Source: Rhodanobacter sp. LX-99
GTDB lineage: Bacteria > Pseudomonadota > Gammaproteobacteria > Xanthomonadales > Rhodanobacteraceae
Direction of reading: 5' to 3'
Assembly (NCBI RefSeq): GCF_018599185.1
Contig: NZ_JAHFVL010000001.1
Span: 992,001-1,056,000, forward strand
DNA length: 64,000 bases
Below, piece after piece: positions 53,470-62,395 of this stretch (positions are counted from its first letter, which is position 1; each line of letters begins with the position of its first letter). The translations under genes were made by a program, and so were the position numbers. The notes beneath the pieces were generated by a model. The model was not told the origin of the DNA. It ran no database searches and worked only from the letters and a program-made list of their open reading frames with translations.

Positions 53470-54741
53470 CTAGTTGCTGATCGCGACCGTGGCCGCGCCC
53501 TTGAAGCTGTCGGTGCCGGAGATCACGATGCGGTCGCCTTCCTTCAGGCCGTCGAGGATCTCCACCTTGTCGATGCTGGAGGCGCCGACGCGGATCGGGG
53601 TTTTCTTGGCGATGCCGTCGCGCACCAGGTAGGCATAGCTGCCGCCGGACTCGTCGACGAACGAGCCGCGCTGCACGGTCAGCACGTTGTCGCGCTTGTC
53701 CAGCAGCACGCGCACCGACAGGCGCTGGTTCTGCCGCAGCTGCTTCGGCGTCTCGCCTTCGAAGCGCAGCCGTGCGGCGACCTGGCCATTGACCACTTCC
53801 GGCGAGATCGCGCTGACCAGGCCCTTCCAGGTGTGGCCGTTGCCGCTGATCTCGCCGGACATGCCGATGCCGAGGTCGCGGGCGAAGCTTTCCGGCACCT
53901 GCATCTCCACCTGCAGCGCGGACAGGTCGATCACGCTGAGCAGCTGCGCGTCCTTGGCCACGGTGGCGCGCTCGGCGATGAACAGCTGGCCGACCTGGCC
54001 GTCCACCGGCGACTTCACGTTGAGGTCGTCGACCTGGCGCTGCAGGTCCTTCACCAGCAGCAATTGGCGCTCGTGCGCGAGCTTCTTCGACTGGATGTCG
54101 AAGTTGAGGCTGTCGTTGTCGAGGCCGAGGTTGGCCTTGGCATGCGTGGTGGCGATCTTTGCCTTGTCCAGCGCGTCCTTGGCCTTGTCCACGTCCATGT
54201 TGGACACCGCGCCCTTGGCATACGCCTTCTGGTAACGGTCGAGGTTGCGCTCGGCGGTGGTCTGGTCGATGACGGCGTTGTCGTAGGTTTCCTGCAGCGC
54301 GGAACGCTGCTTGCGCGCGTCGATCTGCGCGCGCCGGTATTCCACTTCCATCGCGTCGGCGTTGCTCTGTTCCTGCGCCAGCTTGTTGGTCAGCTCCGGG
54401 CTGACGATGGTGGCCAGCACCTGGCCGATCTTCACCGTGTCGCCGGCATGCACCTGCAACGTCACCGCGCCGCCGGAGGTGGCGTACAGGGTCGGACTGA
54501 CCGCCGCCACCACCTTGCCCTCGGCGGCGATGTCGCGCACGAACGGGCCGCGTTCGACGGTGGCGAAGGCCAGCCGCGAACTGCTGACCGATTCGGACGC
54601 CGAGAACATCCGGCCGATGCCCGGCGCCAGCCAGGCCAGCAGCGCCAGCACGAGTACGCCGGCACCAAGCAGGATCAACCGGCGCTTGCGGTTGGGTTTG
54701 ACCTCGACCAGTCGGTCTTGTGCGGAAGTGTCGCGGATCAT
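53470..54741 (-). CDS. Periplasmic adaptor (HlyD/MacA-like) of the ABC exporter
   Basis: 423 residues. A cytoplasmic N terminus and one membrane helix (residues about 23-43, LILLGAGVLVLALLAWLAPG) are followed by a lipoyl-type domain split around a long coiled-coil hairpin (residues about 120-260, rich in Lys/Ala/Asp), then beta-barrel and membrane-proximal domains (ISGNGHTWKGLVSAISPEVV; GLKEGDRIVISG). Such adaptors join MacB-type permeases to a TolC-type outer-membrane channel; no TolC gene is in the window. It is first in the operon, about 35 bases from the predicted sigma-54 start. AGGA lies nine bases before the ATG. Confidence 0.93.
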   Translation of the reverse strand: MIRDTSAQDRLVEVKPNRKRRLILLGAGVLVLALLAWLAPGIGRMFSASESVSSSRLAFATVERGPFVRDIAAEGKVVAAVSPTLYATSGGAVTLQVHAGDTVKIGQVLATIVSPELTNKLAQEQSNADAMEVEYRRAQIDARKQRSALQETYDNAVIDQTTAERNLDRYQKAYAKGAVSNMDVDKAKDALDKAKIATTHAKANLGLDNDSLNFDIQSKKLAHERQLLLVKDLQRQVDDLNVKSPVDGQVGQLFIAERATVAKDAQLLSVIDLSALQVEMQVPESFARDLGIGMSGEISGNGHTWKGLVSAISPEVVNGQVAARLRFEGETPKQLRQNQRLSVRVLLDKRDNVLTVQRGSFVDESGGSYAYLVRDGIAKKTPIRVGASSIDKVEILDGLKEGDRIVISGTDSFKGAATVAISN

Positions 54742-54753
54742 CTATGCCGTTCC

Positions 54754-54765
54754 TGACCGCGGACA
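54754..54765. promoter_or_regulatory. Operator-like palindrome in the exporter leader
   Basis: TGACCGCGGACA differs by one base from TGTCCGCGGACA, the core of the upstream palindrome at 54868-54881. It lies between the predicted start site and the adaptor ATG and touches the ribosome-binding site. Confidence 0.4.
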
Positions 54766-54786
54766 GCGCGGTTGCATGGGGACGTC

Positions 54787-54802
54787 TGCAATCCGCGTGC
54801 CA
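54787..54802 (-). promoter_or_regulatory. Sigma-54 promoter of the ABC exporter operon
   Basis: On the minus strand TGGCACG, CGGA, TTGCA: an exact match to the consensus TGGCACG-N4-TTGC(A/T). The -24 GG is at 54801-54800 and the -12 GC at 54789-54788, predicting a start near 54776 and a 35-base leader before the adaptor gene. The NtrC-type gene at the end of the array fits this promoter class. Confidence 0.85.
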
Positions 54803-54867
54803 CCCGACAACAACGGCAGAAACCAATGTCTTTCAGTAGCTTGCGTCGCATGCACGGCCCCGGCCGA

Positions 54868-54881
54868 GTGTCCGCGGACAC
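54868..54881. promoter_or_regulatory. 14-bp perfect palindrome, candidate enhancer site
   Basis: GTGTCCGCGGACAC, centred about 98 bp upstream of the predicted sigma-54 start, where enhancer-binding proteins usually sit. A further TGTCCGCATG (minus strand, 54891-54882) lies one base away and may be a second half-site. Confidence 0.65.
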
Positions 54882-54938
54882 CATGCGGACAATCGGACGA
54901 ACGCGGCACGGTCAAACGCCATCGCCATTCCGGAAACG

Positions 54939-54970
54939 CGAAGGGCTCCGGTTCGCGCCGGAGCCCTTCG
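54939..54970 (-). terminator. Stem-loop after the TonB-dependent receptor gene
   Basis: CGAAGGGCTCCGG and its complement with a six-base loop: a 13-bp stem 24 bp after the receptor stop, followed on the minus strand by CGTTTCC. It also insulates the exporter promoter from read-through. Confidence 0.65.
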
Positions 54971-54994
54971 TTCCGAACAAGCGGCGTCTCCCTC

Positions 54995-57544
54995 CTAGAA
55001 CTCCTGCTTGAAGCGGATCCCGAACGTGCGCGGCAGGCTGAAGCCGGTATAGACCTGTCCGTTCGGATACTGCGCAACGATACCGTGTGCTCCACAAACA
55101 TCGACACCACACTCGGTGTACTTGTACTGCGCCGCGCGTTTGTCGAATGCATTGTTGACGTAAACGTCGGCCGACCAGCCGCCTCTCTGCACGCCGGCGG
55201 ACAGATCGACGGAATTGTAGGCAGGCAGGTCACCGAGCAGTGCACGCTCGCTCAAGCGCAGGTCGGTCGTGCGTCTGCCGACATGGACAAGCGCCGCCTG
55301 GACGAAGGCGTCGTTGCCGCCAAGGCTGAAGGTGTAGCGCGCAATGAGGTTGCCTTTGAACCTGGGCGTGATCGGCAGCTGCGTACCCTTCGGAGCGAGC
55401 GGCCCGGCCACGACACTGCCGTCCTGCGGGTTGATCGAGCCGGCCGGGCAATCCGTGATCGGACGACCGTTGGCGTCGGTGAACCCGCAGTAGTTGGCGG
55501 TCAGTCGGGCGCGATACGCCGCGATCCCCGCCGTCAGCTGCAGGTTGTACGTGGCCTGCCAGTTCAGTTGCGACTCGAGACCGTCGATGCGGGCGGAGTT
55601 CGCGTTCTTGATTTCGGTGAGGCCGTTCGCACCGAGGATCGGGAACTGGAAGTCGTTCCATGTCTCACGGAACACCGCGCCGTTGAACGACACCCGATTG
55701 TCCAACCACGAAGTCTTCCAGCCCAGCTCCTCGTTGATCAGGAAATCGGCCTGGTACGGCAACAATGTGCCGCGCCGATTGACACCGCCAGGGCGAAAAC
55801 CCTCGGACCGGGTCGCATAGATCATCTTGGTGTCGTTGATATTCCAGGTCAGGTTGTACTTGGTGAGATTTCCGCTTTCCCTCACTCTCTTGTTGAAGTC
55901 GGAACACGGTGCATCCAGGAACGGTTCGGGCGACACGCAGGCAGCCTCACCCTGGCTCGATGAAAAGCCTGCGGCGTAGCCGAAGTAGCCGTACAGTTGA
56001 TTGCTGGTGCGGTAATAACGCTCACCGAACGTGCCGGTGAGCACGTCGGGAATGAAGTCCCAGGACAGTTCGCCGAACACCGCCTTGTCGCGGTCGTAGC
56101 GCACTTGTCGGGTCAGCCAGATCGTGTCGTTCCAGCCCGTGACTGACAGCGCGTCGGCCAGGCCATCGACCTGGTAATCCTGCATGATGTCGTGCTTTTG
56201 CTTCTGCCAGAACAGGCCCGTGACGAGGCGCAGCCGTTCGTCCGCCGGTGAGACAAGACGCAGTTCGTGACTGTTCTTGGTGTAGCGATCCCGGTCGCTG
56301 ATATGCTGCGAGGGATTGATCAGCGCGCCGTTGTTGTCATAGAAGGATGCGCCGGAGCCATACAAGGCGTCGTACCAGAACCCGTAGTCAGTGTAATCGG
56401 TCTGCTCTTCCTGACTGCGTTTGAGGTGCGCATAGGCATAGGTCAAGTCGAAATTGCCGATCTTGCCTTGCACGGTCAGCGCGCCTTGCCACCAGCGATC
56501 ATTGACGCGCTCGGGATAGAAGTGGGTAACGGCCAGATCGCCAACGACTGGATCGCTGGCAAAGTTGCCATGCGAGATCGTCTGCTGCCCCATCAGCATC
56601 GGGCTGATCGACCAGTTGTCGTCGAGGTCGACTTTCAGCGCCGCCCGTGCACCGCTGGTATTGGCGTCGTTGTAATTGTCCCTGGCATGTCCGACACACT
56701 GGAACGCCGAGGACGGCGAGGTCCCGCTCGGCGAGCAATTCGGTGCATTGCTGATGGTGATGCCCGAAGTGGGGAACGTGCGCGAGCCGGCCTTGTTGTC
56801 GATGTAGCCGGCATCATGCTCGCGCCAACCGACGATGCGTACCGCCGCGTTCTTGCTGATCGGGACGTTGAGCATGCCTTCGGCCGTATAGCCGATGCCG
56901 CCATGCGCCACAGTGTCCACACCCAGGCTGTAACTTGCCGCGTAAGCACTCGGATCGGGCTTGTTGGTGATGATGCGCAAGGCGCCGGCCTGGGCGCTGG
57001 CGCCGTACAGCGTGCCTTGCGGCCCGGCCAGCACCTCGATGCGGGCGATGTCGTACATGTGGATGTCGAGCGGGCCCTGGATCGTGGTGACCGGCTGGTC
57101 GTCGAGGTACACGCCCACGCTCGGCTGCGATCCGGAGTGGTTGGTGTTGCCGCCGCTGGCCACGCCGCGCATGTAGATGGTTGCGAAACCGGGGCCGGTG
57201 GCGATGCCGCCGCCGCCCTGCTGGAAGGTGACGCTGGGCAGGTACTTCACATAGTCGTTGAAGTTCTGTACGTGGAGCGCCTCGAGCTGGTCCGTCTCCA
57301 GCACGTTGATGCTGATCGGCACCTTCTGCAGGTTCTCGGTGCGCTTCTGCGCAGTTACGTTCACCACACTCAGCGTCGTGGTCTTCGGTTTTGCTGCCGG
57401 TGTCGCGGCCGACGCCTCGGCCTGCCCCGCATCCTGGGCGAAGCCCGGTGTGGCCATGGCCAGGCAGATCGCCGCCGCAAGCGGCAACCTGGCCAGCCCG
57501 ACCCGCTGCGCCCCCGTGATCTTCTTGAATCTACTCGTGTGCAT
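54995..57544 (-). CDS. TonB-dependent outer-membrane receptor
   Basis: 849 residues from the ATG at 57544 (GGAGGG four to five bases upstream). The signal peptide (residues about 1-36, AAAICLAMATPGFAQ) and a TonB-box-like LSVVNVTAQKR precede a plug domain (LQKVPISINVLETDQLEAL; GPQGTLYGASAQAGALRIIT) and a 22-strand-type barrel ending in FGIRFKQEF with a C-terminal Phe. Plug motifs resemble those of the sphingomonad/xanthomonad receptors for sugars, aromatics or other non-siderophore substrates. The ligand is unknown. A TPR-sulfotransferase gene lies 46 bp upstream on the same strand, so the two are co-transcribed. Confidence 0.93.
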   Translation of the reverse strand: MHTSRFKKITGAQRVGLARLPLAAAICLAMATPGFAQDAGQAEASAATPAAKPKTTTLSVVNVTAQKRTENLQKVPISINVLETDQLEALHVQNFNDYVKYLPSVTFQQGGGGIATGPGFATIYMRGVASGGNTNHSGSQPSVGVYLDDQPVTTIQGPLDIHMYDIARIEVLAGPQGTLYGASAQAGALRIITNKPDPSAYAASYSLGVDTVAHGGIGYTAEGMLNVPISKNAAVRIVGWREHDAGYIDNKAGSRTFPTSGITISNAPNCSPSGTSPSSAFQCVGHARDNYNDANTSGARAALKVDLDDNWSISPMLMGQQTISHGNFASDPVVGDLAVTHFYPERVNDRWWQGALTVQGKIGNFDLTYAYAHLKRSQEEQTDYTDYGFWYDALYGSGASFYDNNGALINPSQHISDRDRYTKNSHELRLVSPADERLRLVTGLFWQKQKHDIMQDYQVDGLADALSVTGWNDTIWLTRQVRYDRDKAVFGELSWDFIPDVLTGTFGERYYRTSNQLYGYFGYAAGFSSSQGEAACVSPEPFLDAPCSDFNKRVRESGNLTKYNLTWNINDTKMIYATRSEGFRPGGVNRRGTLLPYQADFLINEELGWKTSWLDNRVSFNGAVFRETWNDFQFPILGANGLTEIKNANSARIDGLESQLNWQATYNLQLTAGIAAYRARLTANYCGFTDANGRPITDCPAGSINPQDGSVVAGPLAPKGTQLPITPRFKGNLIARYTFSLGGNDAFVQAALVHVGRRTTDLRLSERALLGDLPAYNSVDLSAGVQRGGWSADVYVNNAFDKRAAQYKYTECGVDVCGAHGIVAQYPNGQVYTGFSLPRTFGIRFKQEF

Positions 57545-57590
57545 AAGCCCTCCCCTCGCAAGTCCACGACAATCCATCGGATTTAAGCCA

Positions 57591-59672
57591 TCACTCCCAT
57601 ACCGGTACGTCGGGGTAGCTCTCCAGCACCGGCCCCAACGCCGATGCGAGCGGCCCCAACCATGATGCGTAGTGGCGCCAGTGATCCATCCCCTCGCGGT
57701 AGATCGGCTGGCGCACCTGTTCCGAGCTGGCCGTGCGCACCGGCCGCGGGTTCTGGAAAAACCGCAGGCACGATGCCTCGAACGGCAGGCCGCAATACTC
57801 GAGCAGGCGGCGCACTTCCCCCTCGGTGTCGTCGACCATGCGCTCGTACACGACGCGGTGGATGCGCCCGGGCAGCACCGCGTCGAAATGCGCCATCAGC
57901 GCGACATAGTCGCGGTAGTAGCGCCCCACATCCTCAAGGTCGTAGCTGAAGCCCTGGCCGCGCGCGAAGTGCTGCTTGAAGGCCGAGAAGCCGCAGGCCA
58001 GCGGATGCCTGCGCGCATCGATGATCTTCGCGTTCGGCAGCATCAGGTGGATCAGGCCGATATGCATGAAGTTGTTCGGCATCTTGTCGATGAACAGCGG
58101 TGCCGCGGTCTTGCGCTGGATCCGGGTGTGCGCGAGGTAGCGCTCGCCGAGCGCGCGCAGGGCATCGGCATCGAGCACTGCCAGTGCGCCGTGGTAGGGC
58201 ATGGCGTCGTCGGCGTCGCCCTGCATGCGCAGCAGGCGCGCGATCGAGGTCACCTCGGGCAGCTCCATCGTGCCTTCGACCTGGCTGTGGCTGGACAGGA
58301 TCTGCTCGATCAACGTGGAGCCGGCACGCGGCAGCCCGACCACGAAGATCGGGTCATGCGCCGGGCTGCCGGCACCCGCACGCGCGGCGAAGAACTCGCG
58401 GGTGTAGTGCGCGCGGATGTACTGCACCCGCGCGCTGGTGTCGTCGGCGCTGTAGTGCACCTGCGCGCGGCGGATCGCATTGCCCTGCGCGTAATGCCGG
58501 AACGACGGCTCGTACTCGCCGGCGTCTTCCAGCGCCTTGCCGACGGCGAACTCCAGGTGCAGGCGGTCGTCGTCGGCGAGATCCGCGCGCGCCAGCTGCC
58601 GGCGCATCGCGGCCAGTTCGTCGGCGCTGAAGCGGAAGGTCTTCAGGTTGGCCAGGCTCCACCAGACTTCGCCGAATGAGGGCTCGAGTTCCAGGCTGCG
58701 GCGATAGGCAGCGACGGCGCGCTCGGTGTGCCCGGCGGTTTTCAGCGCATGGCCGTAGCTCACCCACACTTTCGCATGGCGCGGGTAGTGTTCCAGCAGC
58801 TCGGCGTAGATGCGGATGGCGGGCTCGTAGTCGCCGATCCGGCACAGCACCACCGCCTTGAGATTGCGGTTGCCCAGATGTTCCGGATCGGCCGCCAGCA
58901 GCTGCTCGATCTGCACCAGCGCCTGCTCCGGCTGGTTGCTGCGATGCAGGACCAGCGCGTAGTTCTGGCGTGCTTCCTGGAAGCTGGGGGCCAGCTCCAG
59001 GCAGCGTTCGAGCAGATGCTGGGCGTCCTCGTTGCGACCCAGCCGGGCGGCGACCTCGGCGAACATGCGGATCGCCGCCACGTCGGTCGGCGCCTGCTTC
59101 AGGTGCTCGCGCAACAAGGCCTCGGCCTCGGGGATGCGGTTCTCGACCAGGGCGACGGCGGCGGTCAGCAGGCGCGGATCGCGGGTGGAATGACGCACGT
59201 GGCTGGCGTATGCCGCGTCCGCCGCCTCCTGATCGCCGGCCGCCATCAGGTGGTCGCCAAGCGCACGCCAGGCTTGCGGCAGGTCGGGCTTCAGCGCCAC
59301 CGCGCGGCGCAGCGCCTGGATCGCTTCCTGCCCGCGTCCGCAGCGGCCCAGGGCCAGCCCCAGGTCGAAGTGGATCATGGCCCAGTTCGGCTGGGCCTGC
59401 GCCAGGGGAACGAGGATGTCGAGCGCGCCCTGCATGTCTCCCTGCAGCGAGCGCGCGGCGGCCAGCAACTGCAGTGCGGCCGGATGACCCGCGGCCACCT
59501 GCAGAATTTCGTCGAGCTGTTCGACCGCCAATGCCGGATCCCGCTCCAGCAGGCGTGCCGCGTGGGCCAGCGCCTGTTCCAGCGTACCGGTGGCCGGCGC
59601 ACCCGTCACGGACGGCCCCGCCGTGACAATACGCCCTGCTGCCCGTACGGGTCGAGTCTCGCGCGGCAGCAC
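57591..59672 (-). CDS. TPR-repeat sulfotransferase
   Basis: 693 residues. The N-terminal half (residues about 25-340) is a row of TPR-like helices (for example AMIHFDLGLALGRCGRGQEA and AKVWVSYGHALKTAGHTERA). The C-terminal half is a sulfotransferase: the PAPS-binding loop is VVGLPRAGSTLIEQIL near residue 443, followed by FIDKMPNNFMHIGLI and DARRHPLACGFSAFK. Such two-part proteins are frequent next to TonB-dependent receptor genes in Xanthomonadales and sphingomonads, but their acceptors are unknown. There is no signal peptide. Confidence 0.88.
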   Translation of the reverse strand: MLPRETRPVRAAGRIVTAGPSVTGAPATGTLEQALAHAARLLERDPALAVEQLDEILQVAAGHPAALQLLAAARSLQGDMQGALDILVPLAQAQPNWAMIHFDLGLALGRCGRGQEAIQALRRAVALKPDLPQAWRALGDHLMAAGDQEAADAAYASHVRHSTRDPRLLTAAVALVENRIPEAEALLREHLKQAPTDVAAIRMFAEVAARLGRNEDAQHLLERCLELAPSFQEARQNYALVLHRSNQPEQALVQIEQLLAADPEHLGNRNLKAVVLCRIGDYEPAIRIYAELLEHYPRHAKVWVSYGHALKTAGHTERAVAAYRRSLELEPSFGEVWWSLANLKTFRFSADELAAMRRQLARADLADDDRLHLEFAVGKALEDAGEYEPSFRHYAQGNAIRRAQVHYSADDTSARVQYIRAHYTREFFAARAGAGSPAHDPIFVVGLPRAGSTLIEQILSSHSQVEGTMELPEVTSIARLLRMQGDADDAMPYHGALAVLDADALRALGERYLAHTRIQRKTAAPLFIDKMPNNFMHIGLIHLMLPNAKIIDARRHPLACGFSAFKQHFARGQGFSYDLEDVGRYYRDYVALMAHFDAVLPGRIHRVVYERMVDDTEGEVRRLLEYCGLPFEASCLRFFQNPRPVRTASSEQVRQPIYREGMDHWRHYASWLGPLASALGPVLESYPDVPVWE

Positions 59673-59946
59673 AGCCGGGGCACAGCGCGTTGCATGGACG
59701 ACAGCAGCTCCTCACGGGTATCGCTGCAATCTACAACCGAACCCGGCCGGTAGATAGTGGCGCTGGCAAATATGTCAGGGGTGCCCCGATCTGTACGGCA
59801 CAGGCGGCACCGGTTGCCCCAGGTTCGGCGGAGGCGCTAGGCTGGATCGGGCAAACACTGCTGCGGGCGCGAGACGGCATGCGGGACATGGAATCCCCGG
59901 AAGACGGCTGCTCGTCGCGCCCATCACCCGGGGACCGAACCTGCTC

Positions 59947-61017
59947 ATGCCTGCCGATACCATGGTCAAGGAACTCAACCGCGCGCACGCGCTGCCCGCC
60001 CGCTACTACGCCGGCGACGCAATGCTGGCGATGGAACAGCGTGCGGTATTCGCGCGCAGCTGGCAGTTGGTGGCCCACCAGGGGCAACTGGCCGAAGCGG
60101 GCGACCATGCCGTCGGCCAGATCGCCGGGGTGCCCATCCTGCTGGTACGCGGCGCGGACGGCGCGCTGCGCGCCTTCCCCAATGTCTGCCGCCACCGCGC
60201 GGGGCCGCTGGCGTTGTGCGACGGCAAGGGCGCGCGCGCCCTGCACTGCAAGTACCACGGCTGGACCTACACGCTCGAAGGCCAGCTGCGCAGCGCGCCG
60301 GAGATGCAGGACGCCTGCGATTTCAAGGTCGAGGACATCCGCCTGCCGCCGCTGCGCGTGCACGAATGGCAGGGCCTGGTGTTCGTGGCATTGGGCGACG
60401 AGGTGCCGCCATTCGACGAAGTCTACGGCGGCATCGCCGAACGCATCGCGCCGATCGACCTGTCAGCCATGCGCTACCTGCGCCGCGACAACTACGACAT
60501 CGACTGCAACTGGAAGGTCTACGTCGACAATTACCTCGAGGGCTACCACCTCCCGCACGTGCACCCGGGCCTGTCCCGCGTGCTCGACTACCGCGCCTAC
60601 GACACCGAGCTGTTCCCGTGGCATTCGCTGCAATCCTCGCCGCTGCGCAACAGCACCGAGCTCTACGGCGACGGCCAGGCGTTCTACTACTTCATCTACC
60701 CCAACGTGATGCTCAACATCATGCCCGGCCGGCTGCAAACCAACCGCATCCTGCCGCTGGGGCCGGACCGCTGCCGCATCGTGTTCGACTACTACTACGC
60801 GCAGGACGCCGGCGCCCAGGCCCGCATCGCCGCCGACCAGGCGTTCAGCGACGAAGTGCAGAACGAGGACATCGCGATCTGCGAAGCGGTGCAGAAGGGA
60901 CTGGCGTCCGGCTTCTACGTTCCCGGCCGGTTGTGCCCGAAACGCGAGGGCGGCGTCTGGCATTTCCAGAACCTGCTGCGAGCGGCGTATGCCGGCCCCG
61001 CCGGCGAATCCGCATGA
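59947..61017 (+). CDS. Rieske-type oxygenase, choline/betaine-monooxygenase-like
   Basis: 356 residues. The Rieske cluster ligands are C81-H83 (NVCRHRAG) and C101-H104 (LHCKYHGW). The mononuclear iron motif DNYLEGYHLPHVHPGL (H201, H206) closely resembles plant choline monooxygenase and bacterial GbcA/CntA-type oxygenases, which hydroxylate or demethylate quaternary amines. No reductase gene is in the window; it may follow the cut-off end. The downstream permease and DgcA-like enzyme make betaine-type demethylation the best guess. An alternative start is the ATG at 59962. Confidence 0.85.
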   Translation: MPADTMVKELNRAHALPARYYAGDAMLAMEQRAVFARSWQLVAHQGQLAEAGDHAVGQIAGVPILLVRGADGALRAFPNVCRHRAGPLALCDGKGARALHCKYHGWTYTLEGQLRSAPEMQDACDFKVEDIRLPPLRVHEWQGLVFVALGDEVPPFDEVYGGIAERIAPIDLSAMRYLRRDNYDIDCNWKVYVDNYLEGYHLPHVHPGLSRVLDYRAYDTELFPWHSLQSSPLRNSTELYGDGQAFYYFIYPNVMLNIMPGRLQTNRILPLGPDRCRIVFDYYYAQDAGAQARIAADQAFSDEVQNEDIAICEAVQKGLASGFYVPGRLCPKREGGVWHFQNLLRAAYAGPAGESA

Positions 61018-61072
61018 GCATGCGCCGCCCCGTCCGGCCACACCCCTGAACCGAAACCTGGCGGAAGCCGAC

Positions 61073-62395
61073 ATGCGCAACGGCAACACGATCGGCTTCT
61101 GGACCTGCACCGCGCTGGTCGTGGGCAACGTCATCGGCATGGGCATCTTCGTGCTGCCGGCATCGCTGGCGCCGTTCGGATTCAACGCGCTGATCGGCTG
61201 GATCATCGTGCTGGCCGGCTGTCTCGTTCTGGCCCGCGTGTTCTCGCACCTGGCCCGTGCCCTGCCCGATGCCGAAGGCCCGTACGGCTACATCCGCCGC
61301 ACGCTGGGCGAGCTGCCGGCGTACATGGCGCTGTGGGCGTACTGGGTGTCGATGTGGCTCACCAATGCCGCGCTCGCCACCGGCGTGGTCGGCTACATGA
61401 CGGTGGTGTTCCCGCCGCTGGGCGCGCTCCCGCCGGCACTGTTCGCGCTGTGCCTGCTGTGGTCGGTGGTGGTGGTCAACCTGTTCGGCGTGCGCACCGG
61501 CGGCGGCGTGCAGATCGCCACCACGGCACTGAAGCTGTTGCCGATGCTGGCGATCGCGCTGCTCGGCGGCTGGCTGCTGCTGACCTCGCCGGCAAGCTAT
61601 ACCGCGCACCTGCCGACCACGCCGATCACCCTGGCCGAGGTGATGGCGGCCTCGACTATCGCCCTGTTCGCGATGCTCGGCATCGAATCGGCCAGCGTGC
61701 CGGCGGCGCGGGTGGACGACCCGGGGCGCACGATTCCGCGCTCGACCATGACCGGCACCGTGCTGACCGCGATCATCTACATCATCGTCTCCACCGTGCC
61801 GCTGCTGCTGATCCGGCAGCAGGAGCTGGCCCAGGCAAGCGCACCGTTCGCGTTGCTGATGGACCGTTTCGCCGTCGCCGGTTCCGGGCGCTGGCTGGCG
61901 CTGTTCGTGGTGATCAGCGGACTGGGCGCGCTCAATGGCTGGACCCTGCTCGCCGGCGAACTGACCCGCACGATGGCCGTCAACGGCGTGCTGCCGGCGG
62001 TGCTGGCGCGCAACAACCGCCACGGCGCGCCGGCGGTGGCGCTGCTGGTGATCGGTGCGCTCGCCTCGGCGATGGTCTGGATGAGCTACAGCAAGTCGCT
62101 GGTGGCGGCGTTCACCTTCCTCACCCGGGTGGTGACCGCCGCCAACCTGCCGCTCTACCTGTGCTGCGCACTCGCGCTGATCGTGCTGTGGCGGCGGCGC
62201 AGCGCGACGTGCGCCACGCGCCGGGTGCTGCTGGTCGCCGTCACCTGCGTGGCGTTCGTGGTCTTCGCCTTCGTCGGCATCGGCCACGAGCCGTTCGTGT
62301 ACGCGCTGGGGCTGATCGCGGCCGGCCTGCCGCTGTACGCGCTCATGCGCCTGCGCCGCAGGAACGCGCCACCCGCCGAGGTCATTCCGGAATGA
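61073..62395 (+). CDS. APC-superfamily amino acid permease
   Basis: 440 residues, about twelve membrane helices. The N terminus has the APC motif VVGNVIGMGIFVLPASLA; GYIRRTLGELPAYMALWAYW and FAMLGIESASVPAARVDDPG (helix 6 substrate region) are typical of basic amino acid/polyamine antiporter-like APC proteins. It lies between a Rieske oxygenase and a DgcA-like enzyme, so it probably imports their substrate or exports a product. The ATG at 61073 is used; it overlaps the next gene by four bases (ATGA). Confidence 0.88.
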   Translation: MRNGNTIGFWTCTALVVGNVIGMGIFVLPASLAPFGFNALIGWIIVLAGCLVLARVFSHLARALPDAEGPYGYIRRTLGELPAYMALWAYWVSMWLTNAALATGVVGYMTVVFPPLGALPPALFALCLLWSVVVVNLFGVRTGGGVQIATTALKLLPMLAIALLGGWLLLTSPASYTAHLPTTPITLAEVMAASTIALFAMLGIESASVPAARVDDPGRTIPRSTMTGTVLTAIIYIIVSTVPLLLIRQQELAQASAPFALLMDRFAVAGSGRWLALFVVISGLGALNGWTLLAGELTRTMAVNGVLPAVLARNNRHGAPAVALLVIGALASAMVWMSYSKSLVAAFTFLTRVVTAANLPLYLCCALALIVLWRRRSATCATRRVLLVAVTCVAFVVFAFVGIGHEPFVYALGLIAAGLPLYALMRLRRRNAPPAEVIPE

